DNA of 64,000 bases from Breviolum minutum Mf 1.05b.01 (GCA_000507305.1 DF240806.1:1-64000), one strand, 5' to 3'. Positions 26,296-39,511 are shown, counted from the first letter of the stretch. Notes: generated by a model not told the origin, from the letters alone. Translations and numbers: made by a program.

Positions 26296-29200
26296 GAAAA
26301 GTATTGCCAGCGCGGCAAGGCAAAGTCGATGGTCTCATGCAGTGGGAGCTTTGTGGCAACTGGAACGGCAGGCCAGGTCGGTGCTGTTTATGTGAAAAAT
26401 AAGTAAACAACAATGTTGAAGATTACCGATAAGAAAAATCGATCAATATCAACCTGGAACTAACGGGGAGCTGTTGAGGAAGTGGAAGTGGACAGCATTC
26501 TCTTCACTGCAGCATTGAGTGCTTGTGCAACCCGGCTGCATGTTTTGCTTGAGAGACCTAGGAATGTTGAGGAATGCTTGATGGCCGTTGGAGCGCAAAT
26601 CTTTGTGAATGTGTATGTTTCATGGTTCCTAAACACTTTGAGCGTATTGAGAAACCCTCTCGGAGAATACCGGCAATGGATCCTACAGAATATGACATCC
26701 TTTCAGAGTTCAAAATATACCCCTTTCCATGTCCTCTACAAAATGGTAGGAATTGACCCGTCTATAAAAACCATCAGAAGCTTCCAACGGGCCAAGGAAC
26801 GTGGCAAACAGTGGTCAACAGCTTTGAACCTTGTCACTTGGCTAAACCCTGCTAAATTTGACTAGTAATTTTTGGTTGGAAATCTTGTGATTGCAGGGCC
26901 ACCTGGAATTTCAGTGAGCTTAATTTCAGGCCCATGAATAGTTCCTACCCAAAACATTAGTTGATCAGATGTACTTCAAGTTTCATGACATGTTGAATAC
27001 TTCAAATTGCGCTCTTGGTGAAGATTTGTTGGGTTATGGGGTACCATTTCTTTTTGAAATCATGTTCTTGAAATCCAACCAACTGTATCTCCATGGCATG
27101 CTGATGTTGGGAGCGAGGTGAATCATGTCCTCTTGGATGGTGTTTTGCTGTTGGATCAAGGTTTGCTCTTCCGCTGCATTTGGTTGTTGATGCTTTGTAC
27201 TGGAAAACAATCCCTACATTCGTCCCTTCAAAGCCACTGTTTTCTGCAGAAAATATGTGGATACAATGGAAAATGGATCTGAACAGATCTGAAAAAGATG
27301 TCAGCTAAGCCAGAAAAGAAGAAGCACGGTAGTATTCGATTGATACTGCTCGAAGCGGTGAAGAAATCCGCCAAGGATTTCCAATGTCTTCCCACAACTA
27401 TGCTGTGTTGTAGATTTTGTACATCTTGAAATTAACGACAGAATTGCTTGCATCAACTGTGGCCAGGGTTGTTGCTAAGATCAGCTCCAATTTGTAGAGG
27501 GCACGGTCACGTCCATTAAACGTGTTCCATCTCTCATTATTCTTTGCACGGGCCTTTTGCTTTTTGTTCTGCATCAAAATATTTGATTTCACTCACCCAT
27601 CCAAATGTATTCAATAAAAGTTTTCAAAACATAAAAACGCAAAAATCCAGGTCTTTGAGGACATCATCCTGATTTTAGGTCGAGGAATCAATAGGGTCTT
27701 CGCGGCTGAAACCCCTGCCTCCTTAAGGAACTATTTAGCATTGGCTTCGCAGCAACTGGGGTCCTGAAAGTGGTGCTGGTGTTAACATGCCTCCATTTCC
27801 ATGTTTTGGTAGAAGGTGAAAATAAGACAACTTCCAGACCCATTTTTTTTACCAGATTGGATAAAATTGATGGAATTATCAATTTTGAACATGTTACATC
27901 ATTTCCCTGCATCTTTCTAATTCACTTTCAAAATGTTGCAGGTTGGTTTGCCACTGAAACATTTTATGGGTCTCAAGTTTGGAGTTTGGAAACTGCCGGG
28001 GTTGCCATTTCTTCATCTCGTTTTTATCGTTTTTTGCAGATGGCTATGGAGTCCATGCTTTCTAACAACCCCCACGGGTAGGATCAGGTAGGTCACGGGC
28101 CGTTACAAGATGGCAATGGATGCTTTCCTCACCAAGGAAAGCTTCAGAGTGGCAACGTTTATTGCATTTCTTGGACCCTTGGATGCTGATGAAACCTGAG
28201 GTCAAGAGAGTTGGAAAAAAACAGACATGAGATATCATGAGATGCTGATTTATTGTAGTGCTGATCTCGTGAAGTACAGAAAGATCAGAAAGATTTGGCT
28301 CTTGGCTTCCCTACTTCAAATAGATGCCTTTTTTGTGCGTCTCGTGTTTGGTAAGGTTAGGTTTGGTCAGATCATACGTGGCTCGTGTGGGTACAAACAT
28401 CTCAGTCTAACTACATGTTTGGTTTTGATTACATGCTTTGATCACATCAATGTGTGAAATGCGTCATCTATGTCAGTGGTGCTTTCATTGAATATGATCA
28501 TCGTACACGAAATGGTACGCAACCTACCTCTACATGTGGAGCCACAGAGATTTATCCGTTTGCATCAAATAGATGTTATAATATAGCCATATCATATAGT
28601 TAGTTATATATATATATGTTGTATGTTTACAAAGGTTGAGCTTTCGAAAACGTGTTTCATATTTTATGGCCAGGGGTAGATGATCCCAGTCAACGAACTC
28701 ATCTTGCCTCAGTCCTCAGCGACTGAGGTCAGACCTTTCCGACCGGACAAAAGCTTGGCCAATGAGGTTGCTAGACCGAAGGGCAAAATAAAGCATGGCT
28801 TCTTTTGATTTTCATGTTTTTTTTATTTGAGATGCTTTCGGGTTTTTTTGTATTTGATGCCGTTTTTTGTATTAACGGGGGCGGGTTGAGGTTGAGATGT
28901 ATTTACACCTCATCTCCAAGGGACCCCCCCAAAACAAACAGCCCCCGAAACACCACCTAAGGTGGGCTTCACTGCTGGCTTGGAGGCATGTGGTCAACAA
29001 CACTGGACCCAGGCGGGTCCCGGTCCCAGAAAACCACCCGGGAAAGTGAGAGATTTTTGGTGAAATATTATATAGCGACAAAAGTCAAACAAAAAAACAT
29101 CCTCCAGGACCCTTCCAACAAATTATTGCCTCCAACAAACATGCATGTTTTTTTGTTGGGGTACCTGTGTGTGGATGCATGTGGGTATTCATCACGGGGG

Positions 29201-32200
29201 GGAGGGTGCAAGTTCAAAACCCATATCAGGCCTTATCCTTATGGAGGGCCATGTCTTTTCTACGTGCCAAGTCTGATGCAACTGCTGCGTCTGCCTTGGT
29301 GAATGCCTTAAGTTTCTTGCCAGGTTGGGAATAGACCCCAAACAGAAAAAGCAAGGGCATGTGCAAATCCGAATATATAAGGCATTTTTCGGTTTTTCTA
29401 GCCTTAAATTGTCGGAATCAAACGAGTTCACAAGACTTAGATATTCGCATGTTTCGACCATTTCTTTTGGATCAAGTTGGCAGTAATACTAGGTCGAACG
29501 AACTTATTTGGTCTATATAACTAGGAAGAAAATGCTCCAAACTTCTGCGTGGACGGGGTCCGTTGGGATTTGTGATCAGCCTCGGTTGCATTTGGTCCAA
29601 GTCAAAACGGGTGGATAGGACGATGTGTTCGAGTTTGACCATGTGAGTTTGACATGCGGTACTTTGAGATAGTTCAACATAGTTCAACGTAGTTGACCTC
29701 AGCATTAAGTAAACAAGTATGGTATGAAAGTAGGTGATGTTGCTATGAACATCATTTGTCCTCTGGAATTTTGTGAGCCAAGGACCAGCTGCAGAATGGA
29801 GACAAGCCATTGGCCACCTGGTAGCAATTTTGGAGATGCATTGTGGATACGAAGGGTGACGGTCAGGATCAGTTGTCACAAAATCTGACGTACTCTTCGG
29901 AAACAGATGAACAAGTATTTTCATGATAGATGGCTTGCATAAATTAAAGTTCCCAAGTGTAACCTGCATATTGGCATTTGTTCCTGCACAATTCTATCAG
30001 TTTCTCCTTCAAAAAGCCCGTGTTTTCAGGTTTGCTGCAATCCGCACTTTCCATTGGCGCCGCCGATGTGGCGCTGTGTAATGCCGTGTGCACTACCTGC
30101 GAGGAAGGTCAGGAATGGGCTCAAGCTGTCGAAGTGCTTCGCAAGCTGCTAGATTCTGACCCTTGTCCTCGAGGTGGCGGAAAGAGACCATGAAAAAACC
30201 ATAAAGGACTATAAATCACCATATCACAATCCATCACTGTCATGACAACCTTCCTTGTATACTTGATACTGTTTGATGGTAGTTGATACAATCACCATCA
30301 AAAGGATGTATCAAACCAGAACCAAAAGAAATTAAGATAGTGGGACACACTACCTGCCCCTCAGCTGGTGAAACGCAATGTTCATCCTTAGGATTTGGAG
30401 CCTGACCTCATCACTTTCAGTGCCATCATCAGCGCGTGCGAGGCGGTGCCAGACAGGGTGCAATGAACATAGATCTTCCTTTTGAAAGCCAAAAACTCCT
30501 AGCTGTCGGAGCTGTACTATGCTACGCTTTCGAAGCTAAATTTCCTATTGGTGATGTTTGATGTATGGACATGATCTCGTATATAATATGTGATATATTA
30601 ATATTGATACATTGTGTTTATATGTGTTTACCTACCCTTTTCTTTTTCGAACATAGATGTTTTTTATGTTGGAAACGCTATGTTTACTCGGCCCTATGTC
30701 ACTCCAATCCTGGCCCCTGGTGCAAGGCCCCTGGCCCTTCCATGTATAAATGGAGTTATATGGCCCCATACTATGAATGGCCTTATAAATAGGTCACTGG
30801 GGTTATAACCCTGCTTATAATAGTGGTTATAACCCCATTTAAAGATATTTTGAATTGGTATGTGCCCATCTTGTGTGTGTGTTGAAACTGTTCCTGCTGA
30901 TCTGGCAGAACTTATTGCAGATTTTTTTGCGGCGCGGCTAGGCTGATGGTGAATGGGTCTTTGCGCATCTTGGCACCTAAGGGATGGTTACAATGAATCA
31001 CAAATTGAGCGAGTGAATCACCTGAGTTGTTGAATAATTTGAGAATTGAGCAAGGCTTTGTTCAAGTTGTTTGAGGATGGATTTATCAATGATTGGTCTC
31101 ATCCAAGGGTTGTTGATACTGGTTGACGGAAGAAATCCCAAACAAACCACCAGGGATGTATTACAGACCCTATAAATGATTGGATATTTACCATATCAAC
31201 GGGTGCTGGATTTTTCCTTCAGCATCGTAGCTTCACCAAAAAGCTTCTCAGGTTACATGCTTTGCAGGACAGCCTGGCAACGGTGCTGTTGGGCTGTTAG
31301 ATAGGTAGCTCAATGATGGAGGTTTGTTAGTGGTCATAAAGACTGGAAAAAAACACGAGGGAAATGCCAAAACTGTAGTTCCAGTAAATGGGAGACCCCC
31401 CACAACACTCATTTTTGTTGAAGTTGCTGGATCATTGATGATGATTCTATGTAATGATGCATCAATAGTTCTAGTGCTGGTTGTATGGCATTGTCATTTT
31501 TGCTTCCATCATCCATCTTCAGCCATTAGCAAACCAGCCATATCCGTTCAAAGCAGGACATGCAGGAACAGAAGCTCACGCCAAATGCCTGGTCCTCACT
31601 CCGGTCCCACTGTGGGTAGTTGAAATCCATCAAGCCCTTGTGAGCTTGGGAAAAAACGCATCTCGCATCAACATGCCTTACAGTACATGGATTCATGGTA
31701 TGATGATTTGGAAGTTTGATTCGCATTTGGGTGATTGTTGCTGGTTCAAGGTCTTTAATTGTTATACAATCGAAAATGCTGTCTACCTTTACAGACATGA
31801 CCTGTTTTTGGTGTGCGGGAGATCTTGAAGTCTTGTGCGTCCTTGGGTTCGTGTGCTGAGATTTGCACAACACCAGCCAAACGGGGCCAAACCATTCATG
31901 GAGAAAAAGGGATCAAGAAGTGTAATTGTATACTTGAAATGTCAAATGTTGTAGTAACTGCAAAATATCTACAGGTACATCATGTTAATCATCTTAAATC
32001 ATCCTATACAACACATATATGATATTGAGATTTGAAATACACTATGCACTAAGAACAGCTATTTCCAGTACTATACTTGCAAGCCACCAGCCCCACGGTC
32101 GAGGTCATCACGTACAATGCCACCATTGCAGCTTGCAGCGTTGCAAGTTCATGGGAACATGCCATCAGGCGAGGGCAACCCTGTGACCATGGAAGGCCGC

Positions 32201-33787
32201 ACAGGTTCAAGAAATCCATAAGAAAGCCTACTCAACATCAGCAGCCATATTATAGAAATCATATAAAATCTACATGAATCTACAGTAATATGATGTCCCA
32301 TCTTCCCAGCGCCCAAAAGGCTGTCTACTATCTTGTTCAAACGACACTTGCCTGTGAACGCAAACAATGTTGATTTTGCCAGGATTCTCAATGCCATGTC
32401 CAAAGAGGCTTGCTGTCCGGATGCGGTAAGCTACAACTCAGTCCCTCGGCTGATGAATCATTACAGCTCGATGCCTGTGATCTGCGTTGGGGGGTTGGTT
32501 TCAACGCCATTTTGTTGTGTTGAATCGCCAACCTGGAAGAGCAATGATTTGCACACAACTTGAAAAGATACACAAATGACCCGTGCGAGGATGACTAAAG
32601 TCAATGAAGGCTGCAGGCTGCAACTTAATTGGCACATCGTCAGCAAAGCTTCGCTAGGTTCTAGCCTCCGGTTTGGGGTGGCAAACGAGCTTACTTTTGC
32701 TAGAGGACCCGGTTGCATCATGAGGAAACTCTTGAGATTCCACAGTTGGATTCGTTTTGACCGAAGAATTTCATTGCCGTCACTGGCCTTTGAAGCAGGA
32801 AATGGGAAGCATGAGGTTGATGGCAGATGCTTTGACCTACAACAGCATCATGGAGGCTCTTTGACGCTGTGGATACATGTGGTTTTAATGGATTTGGAAT
32901 AGATGAAACACATATAATTAGTTGAAGGACTTTGATCTAATCATTCCTTGGCCAGCCATTTGGTGGTGCACATCTCTACGAACGGGTGATATCCATGGAT
33001 GATTTTGGAGGCAGAATTGAGGAGGACTTTTCGGGATAACACGGTCAGCACCACCCAACTGCTTTTGCGAAAGGCCTTGGACAAGGCCTTGCAATGGAGA
33101 GCGGCTATGACTTTGCTGATGGTTGCTCTGATGAAGATTGGAATTTTGAGTTGCCAGAGCCACAAAGTCCTCATCAAACTTGCGAGTTATGTTTTCAGCA
33201 TTTTGGGTAACACGCAGTTGGCTTCTTTTTGCTTCACCTTGGCCACCTTTCTATAAGTTCTATTTGATGGATGCTGGTAGAGTATGATTGCTTGTTGTCC
33301 CGAACAGTGCAGGATGTTGCTGATGTTTTCACCCAGGAAATGGAAGCACCTGGAAGGTCTCCCGATGCGATTACCATTCGCTCAGTTTTTTCAGCCTCTC
33401 AGCTGCACCAAAAGATCCATTTGTCCATGGTGAGTTGTTGCTTAAGGTTGGTGTCCTTTATACAAAATCAACTGCCAACAAAGTAACACCAGTTATATGA
33501 TTTGTTTATCCTGCCTCTGCCAGAAATTGGCTGGTTGAGTATTGTTGGTAGAACCCTCAAAAGTAATGTGTTTTTTTCTGTTTGTGTTTTCTGACTCAGG
33601 CTATATTGCGGTGACTCCAAATTGCACAGATTTTATCAACTTTGCAAATACACACTAAGCGTACAGTACACGGACGTTGTTGGTTGTTAGTTGCCTTGAA
33701 TAAGTGATGTGAACGGGTTATGCTGACGGTTGCTGTGGCTGTCAGCCCTGGTTGGAGGCCTGCGAAAAGCGCAGCGCCAAATATCAG
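26296..33787 (+). CDS. pentatricopeptide repeat (PPR) protein, many micro-exons
   Basis: PPR proteins bind organellar RNA and guide its processing or editing. Exons read: 26296-26371 (SIASAARQSRWSHAVGALWQ), joined in phase 0 through a GC-AG intron to 26479 to about 26533 (VEVDSILFTAALSACA); 30030-30173 (ADVALCNAVCTTCEEGQEWA); 30392-30457 (LEPDLITFSAIISACEAV); 32069-32168 (VEVITYNATIAACSVASSWE); 32310 to about 32430 (KEACCPDAVSYNS); 32769 to about 32856 (ADALTYNSIMEA); about 32998-33140 (KALDKALQWRAAMTLL); 33313-33429 (EMEAPGRSPDAITIRSVFSA), in phase 0 with 33746-33787 (WLEACEKRSAKYQ). Each is a piece of the 35-residue PPR pattern. Several junction phases do not close, so exons are missing or some are degenerate. 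One gene or two adjacent ones cannot be decided. Targeting sequence not seen. Confidence 0.65.
26534..30029. other. long intron or gap within the PPR region
   Basis: About 3.5 kb with only weak candidates, for example 28091-28195 (GRYKMAMDAFLTKESFRVAT) and 28680-28728 (SQRTHLASVLSD). A 165-codon minus frame at 29472-29969 lacks recognisable features. Confidence 0.35.
30263..30314. repeat. intronic hairpin
   Basis: TTGATACTGTTTGATGGT and ACCATCAAAAGGATGTATCA are inverted copies separated by 13 bp, between two PPR exons. Confidence 0.7.
30723..30874. repeat. dispersed repeat C, copy 2
   Basis: Same element as 2916-3042: TGGAGTTAT, ATGGCCTTATAAAT, CTGGGGTTATAACCCTGC and a terminal TGTGCCCATCTTGT. 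Located in the PPR gene region. Confidence 0.75.
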
Positions 33788-34049
33788 GTGCGGCCACCCC
33801 AAGTTATACTATTCTTTGGAAGGGCTAGGTCCTTGGTCCCAAATGGTTTGTGGTACAATTTTTAGACAACTGAATTTACACGGAAAAAAATATCAATTTT
33901 GCCAATCATTTTTGCCGAAGCTCCTGCATAGTGACAGCCCAGATCCAACTTCTACAAGGCAATCATGCCAGACGAAAATTGGCTTCCCCTGCCACCCAAT
34001 AAGTATTAAAAAAGTTTGTATATACCGTATATGTATAGATAGGTAAAAG

Positions 34050-34133
34050 CCTCGCCCACAGCCACGTTACAGGCCACTTGGCTGTTGGAGGAAGCGGCCA
34101 AAGTTGCTGCCTCCTTCCTGACACCGATGGAAA
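34050..34133 (+). CDS. exon candidate near the PPR 3' end
   Basis: After a TAAAAG acceptor one frame reads SPTATLQATWLLEEAAKVAA then SFLTPMER, ending at a GTATCA donor; a second frame is also open. Its phase does not match the preceding PPR exon. Confidence 0.35.
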
Positions 34134-34906
34134 GGTATCAAAAAAGTGAACATGGACTCCGACGGATGTTATAGCTTGTTTCGCTCGAAAGGACAGTTGG
34201 GAGGTAGTTAGTTCAGGACTATATGTTGCTACAGTATAACATTTCATATGTAACTTCTCATTATCTACAAAGGTTGTAACGCACCAACCTTTTGGAGGAT
34301 CTTCCACTCGCTAGTTGCAAAGGTTTGGTCCAGTATTAAATCTGTAAGGCACTGGCAATGTCATCATCACTTTTCTGATTCTTTTTGGGGTTGATGAGAG
34401 GGACTTTAACCTCATTCCTCATCGTTCATGTTTCTAGTCACTGCTCGTTTTCTGTGATTCTTCCCAGCTAAAGAGCGTCAAAGTCAAAGTATGACTGTAG
34501 AAATGGTTTGATGACTCCCAGCTTGATGACTCGAAACAAGGTGCTCGGTGTCCAACACATCGGACAATGCTCCATGTGTCATCCGCCTGTGGCCAAGTGT
34601 CGGAAGTGAACCAGATTGAACGCAAATGACAGGATGATATGGCAACGAATTGTATATGTTTTGATGCAGTGTAGTTCCAGCATTCCAGTAAAGAGAGACT
34701 CAAGCTCTGAGAAAGAACTTCACACATCACCATACTTGAATCACATTAGACATAGAATTATATAAATGTAATGATGCACATATCTATATATTTACAACTG
34801 TTGCCTTATGTTCATGTATGTTCAGCAGGTATACACATATCAACACATATCATACGTAGCCTTATACTATCATTTTGTCATTTTGGCTTACTTCTATGGT
34901 GCCCGT
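34134..34906. other. no confident gene
   Basis: Open minus frames of 114 and 99 codons (33963-34307, 34434-34733) have no domain and overlap plus-strand exon candidates or low-quality sequence. Treated as shadows. Confidence 0.35.
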
Positions 34907-34911
34907 CGTCC

Positions 34912-34996
34912 CAGGCCCGGCTGCAACATGTGCAGGGCATCGCCTATAGTTTCATTGAGGCCAGCTTCAAATTTCAAATTTATGGTGATCTGTAGG
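34912..34996 (+). CDS. exon candidate, unknown protein
   Basis: Following a CGTCCCAG acceptor the frame reads ARLQHVQGIAYSFIEASFKF then QIYGDL and stop. Protein-like but short. Confidence 0.3.
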
Positions 34997-35631
34997 CTTC
35001 CTTGAAAATCCTCTAAGAAATCAACAAGCAGTTTAAATTTGTGTTGAATAACTTTCATTTGCCCAGAAACACAGGAAAAAATGGGAAAACCTACAAATTA
35101 CTACTAAAACCATCAGTTCAGTTGTAAGTCTAAGCAAGCAATTTTCAAAAAAAAAAGCGGTTAAACCTTACAAGTCTGGGAAAACGTTGTATAGATTGAA
35201 TTTACAGTATGTAAGAAACCTTTAGGGTACAGTCGGCACAGTAATTTGAAGCATTTGCTAGTGGTGAGCGTACTGATTTGGCGGCTATATTTGGCTTGGT
35301 AAATCCCATGGTGCCTTCAGCCAGGAGACCTGCAACCTCGGGTCTGTGGAGGCTGCTCCCTGCAACAGCTTGAGAGCTGATATGAAGCATGGCAGTGCAT
35401 GGAGTCAATGGTTTGGAAATACCAATGGGATGGTGCCAGATATATCAAGATAATGAGATCATGAATTTGCCTTCTCCAAAGGTTGGGTAAGTCCCTCAGC
35501 ACCCATCATACCCCTTTCGCAATCGCCGGGAAAAAAAACGTTTTTTCGGAGCGGAGCAGTCGCAGGCCATTTTTCTTTGCCAGCTGTGTGCGGTATTCTT
35601 AGATGGCCGACGGATTGTAGATTCCAATAAG

Positions 35632-35692
35632 TTTGGTGGCTCAGTCGGGCAGGCTGGAGCTTTTCATGAGGTGGACATCCTGCATGTTAATG
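35632..35692 (+). CDS. exon candidate, unknown protein
   Basis: After a CCAATAAG acceptor the frame reads FGGSVGQAGAFHEVDILHVN. It resembles real protein; no donor is obvious. Family unknown. Confidence 0.3.
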
Positions 35693-36049
35693 AGTAGCAG
35701 ATTTGGAAAATGCATGCCATGTCGTATTTTTGATGTGGCCTTGAGGAAATGCTCCCAGGTCCCAAGTAACGTTTCAGGTTCAGGGCCATATTTACATCTC
35801 GGTGCCATGGGCAAGATCTATGGAAATCCACCTTTACACCCTTCCTCGGGAAGAAAAAGTAGCCACTGAAAAATGGATGCTGTGGTTTAACCATCCTTTC
35901 CCTTCAGGGGCCCTTTGCCTCTTTCCATTGGCTTTGCTGCCACCATTCTCTTCCGGTAGATACCCAACATCCACGCCAACGTTGCCGGTCTTAGGTTGGC
36001 CTTGGCTGTCCGCAGCCTGTGTGTTCTAATACTGTTCTGCGCGATTCCC

Positions 36050-36201
36050 CAGGACGTGGACATAGCCAGGGGTGCCAACGGCCGGGGGACGAGTTGATGA
36101 CTATGATGACTAGTGCAGAAGGAAGAAGCATCAAATTGACCAACCCAACGTTAGTGGACCCGCCATACTTGCAACTGATGGACTTGATACCTGCGAACTG
36201 A
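36050..36201 (+). CDS. possible terminal exon
   Basis: Plus frame ending at a stop: GDELMTMMTSAEGRSIKLTN then PTLVDPPYLQLMDLIPAN. The ending looks like a genuine C-terminus. Family unknown; upstream joining uncertain. Confidence 0.35.
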
Positions 36202-36510
36202 CTTTCTTCACACTTTCTTGTATCTCAAGTGCATGGAGGAGACAAAAAAGGCAAGCAAAGCCGAAACATGTCCAGTTATCAGCGCAGGATAGCAGAGGGC
36301 TCACCAGATTATTAGCATTCCTTCAATTTCCTTCAGCAACGAGGGCCATGTTCCCCATTTGACGAATATATTTGCATCTCTATATATATATACATATTAT
36401 TATATATTATATTTGATTATTTGGATGTATTTGATGTGATGCTGGAATGTTCGATGTAGATGTCCTGTCTCCCAAATTTTCTGGGGGGCCCTTCAACAGC
36501 TAAACTCCAT

Positions 36511-36657
36511 GAGGAGAGCCTCGCTCTGTTTCGTGATCTTGAATTTCACCCAAGGTCGACGGAGCTTCATGACAATGATGGCGGGTCAAGGTGCTGCCGA
36601 CATGCTGTCACGGAACAATGGACAACTCAAGGTTGCTAAAGGATCTTGGATGTAATT
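36511..36657 (+). CDS. small open frame, possible exon
   Basis: ATG-started 48-codon frame (RRASLCFVILNFTQGRRSFM then TMMAGQGAADMLSRNNGQLK) ending in TAA. Protein-like; no family recognised. Confidence 0.3.
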
Positions 36658-36724
36658 AGGTTGTATTTCTATTTGTTAGGTGGTCACTGGTACTGGCTCA
36701 TGTGCAAACGGGCTAGCAGGGTGT

Positions 36725-36747
36725 AGAGAGAGAGAGAGAGAGAGATT
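36725..36747. repeat. (GA)n microsatellite
   Basis: About 11 GA units. Confidence 0.95.
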
Positions 36748-37000
36748 TGGCTCGAAGATCGAACGTCGAAACGTCTATATCTGAAGACGTTTTGAGTACA
36801 AACAGTCAATGCCTGTCATTTTAATTACATGATTTCAAGGATGTTGAAGGATGTTGAATGCATGCCCTCAGCTTGCAATCTTTATGTGGACACTGTGGAC
36901 ATTAGAAATCAGATGAAGTCCAGGAAAGCCATGGGATCACTGGATAAGCCCAGTTCATGGGTTACCGCGTTGACAATCAGCAGCAACTCACCAAAGTCAT

Positions 37001-37056
37001 AAGCAGCAAAGCCACCAAACCCCCAGGCGGCAATGGAGAGTGTGGAAGCCTGGCAA
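37001..37056 (-). CDS. minus-strand exon resembling RAP/OPR-type helical repeat
   Basis: On the minus strand, after a TCTTGCCAG acceptor, the frame reads ASTLSIAAWGFGGFAAYDF and meets a GTGAGT donor. The S..L....W.F..F...D pattern resembles the AWAFA helical repeats of FAST/RAP or OPR organellar RNA-binding proteins. Only one unit is visible and its partners were not found, so the assignment is tentative. It is on the opposite strand to surrounding exons. Confidence 0.35.
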
Positions 37057-37239
37057 GACTCGGGTGACTTGGGAAGAAAGGAAGACACAGAAATCCAGAA
37101 GTTGATGTGGGAAAAGGATGGAAAAGGTAAAGCCAGCACACAAAATCCTAATCTCATTCCTTTTTCAGGTTGGATCTTAGAAGGTGTGGTTTGGGGTGTG
37201 AAGGTGTCACATGATATTTCGGTTCGTTCGTCGTTGGCC

Positions 37240-38987
37240 TTAGGCGTGGCTGTTGCTGGTGAGCAAATTCAATACACTTGATTCGACCTCTACCCTCTTC
37301 AAAAACTGGTAGAGTTGTTGTGTAAGTCTATACTTCCTAAATCTTCCTAGGTATAGGGTGCCCTGCGCCCGAAATCTGAACACGGGGGTTGACATGGGTT
37401 GACCCTGTTTGCCAATGCCCCCAAGATGACGTGGCATATACCCTATCAAAGCTTTTGCCAGAAACATGATGTGAGGCTTTCTGTTTTCATCACGGAGGTG
37501 ATTCCTATGCTTTGCCAGGCAACCGGAAAGAGATTTGTTAGTTTCACGACGGACAGTTTGTGAGTGTGGAATTTGGGAAGCTACATGTTGGGGACGATAA
37601 TAATGTTGATAACACAACCCCCTGGAACTCCAAAATTGTTCTTGATGGTGATAACGCCCTTTTAAAGGAGTAAAACACTCACTTGGCTCTTCAAAACAAC
37701 TTAAGTATTATTGGTGATGCTACTGAAGGTACTAGTGATTGTTCGGATGTTGTTTGTTTCGATGAATTTAGATGATGGTTATTTGACTGATGAAGAGCCA
37801 GGATGTCATAGATGTGAAAAATTGAATGGAGAAGCTGCAAATCCATGAACCGATTTCTTTGATTTTGTCCTTCCCCCCTTTTTCACTATAGCATCCTTGT
37901 ATGACTAGTGGTTATGCAAGTTCGTAGCCCCTTGCAAGTGACATTCCTTTAACCGGTCAGATCCCTAAAATGTGTAGACACTAGTGCGGTGTAAGTTGGA
38001 TCATTTTCATGGCCGTGCTACACACCAAAAAAGGCACCACATGTGTTGCTTGTAGTTTTTCCAGAGGATACAAGAAGCATCAGTTCCTGAAAGGTTGGAG
38101 GTTTGAGATTCTGGAAGGTCATGGATGTTTTTGTTCGTTTTTTTCAGGTATTGGCCAAGCTGATTTGCTACAAAGGCCCATCTACAGTGACTGCAGTGAC
38201 TGTCATGTGTTGTGGTGATTTCAACTTGTTGGAATCAAAGTTGCTTGGAAGAACTTACAGACGCTTACAACTTACAACTGGGTCTTTGTGCTTGCATGTT
38301 TGGGCTCGAGGTAGTCAAATCTGAGGTGTTAACACTGGAAGAGGTTACTATTTTGCAGAAGTGATGTGTAAGAATAGCTGATGGATTTACACATTCATTT
38401 GCAGGGATTCAGCCACCCGGTTGAAGCATCCCGTGTGTCGGCTAGCTTTGGCTAGCTTTGGCATACGGTAGTTTCGGCAATGGCGGTGAGAGCGACAAAC
38501 TACAATCGACTATGTCAAATGACAAAGGTTGGGGGAAGGGCGATGGTTTTTGGCCGAGATCATGTTGAGTGCACCATCCATGGGTTTGAAAAAGGGTGTG
38601 GATTATCTATATGTATGTATATATATATATGTATATTTCAATAGATGTCAAAAATGTGTGTATATATAGTGTATATGTGTTATTGAATGACGGCATGTTG
38701 GATTCCGCAATGGGTATTCATTCAATTCTGCCAAAGTTTAAATTACGGAGGACAGCCATATATCGGACAGGAACAAACATGGGCACGGCCCTTATTGAAT
38801 CCCCTTGAAACATCCTCACAACAGCTGTCAAGTCAAGCAGCAGCAAGATAAAGATCTGATATGATACGCCTTCTATTTCCATTTGGATTTAAAAAGGTAC
38901 CTTAAATATATCCTTCAATGTCTCAACCCCAACCGATTTGCTGATATCCCCATGGGCTGGGTTTGTTTATGGCCATGGCCACCAGGA
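37240..38987. other. no confident gene
   Basis: A 125-codon minus frame (37240-37617) contains SLSGCLAKHRNHLRDENRK but no domain. A plus frame at 38440-38570 is ambiguous and includes the direct repeat GGCTAGCTTT twice. The rest is AT-rich. Confidence 0.3.
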
Positions 38988-39106
38988 AGCCGAGGCGACC
39001 TGCGCCCACCTCTTGGCCAATGCCAAGGTGGTGGAAGGTCAATTGAAGGCCCTACGTACAGAGCATGAAGTCTTGAGAGCAGAAGCCAACGCCCTGTCCC
39101 TGAGAT
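38988..39106 (+). CDS. coiled-coil exon candidate
   Basis: After GGCCACCAG the frame reads EAEATCAHLLANAKVVEGQL then KALRTEHEVLRAEANALSLR. Leu/Ala heptads indicate a coiled coil. Terminal stop TGA follows directly, so it may be a last exon. Family not identifiable from this alone. Confidence 0.5.
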
Positions 39107-39307
39107 GAACAAAAAAAGGGGTGAAGTGGTGGAAGGGGGTAGTGAAGGTACAGGATGTGAAGGTATGTAATAAATAAATGTAAGTACCAATTAGATGAAC
39201 TGACTAAGAGAAGTCTGTTTATGAAACTTCCGTAAACTTCTTGATGTTTTTTCCAAAGACCCTTCCAACCTCAACATCATTTGCATCATCCATGTCCTTC
39301 CCAACAG

Positions 39308-39511
39308 CTTGCCCACAACTCCGTTGTTTTTTCAAGGAGACGTTGTTTGGACAAATCGGGTGTGTTGCCTTCTGCCGAGCTGGATGAAGAGCTGAAACGT
39401 AGTGGCCTCCCTGGTGGGGCTGCGATGCCTGCGATGCGTGATACACCTGCACCTTGGAGCATGATGAATGATTCACGGTTGACACGGTCACTGGCAGGAT
39501 TCCCCCATTGG
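39308..39511 (+). CDS. exon candidate, unknown protein
   Basis: After a CCCAACAG acceptor the frame reads RCLDKSGVLPSAELDEELKR then SGLPGGAAMPAMRDTPAPWS and ends at a stop after GFPHW. The opposite strand is also open here, but splice context favours plus. Confidence 0.4.

Noticed and set aside
29472..29969. 165-codon minus-strand frame
   Set aside because: Irregular composition, no domain or splice-bounded sub-stretch; lies against plus-strand PPR exons. Kept only as a note.
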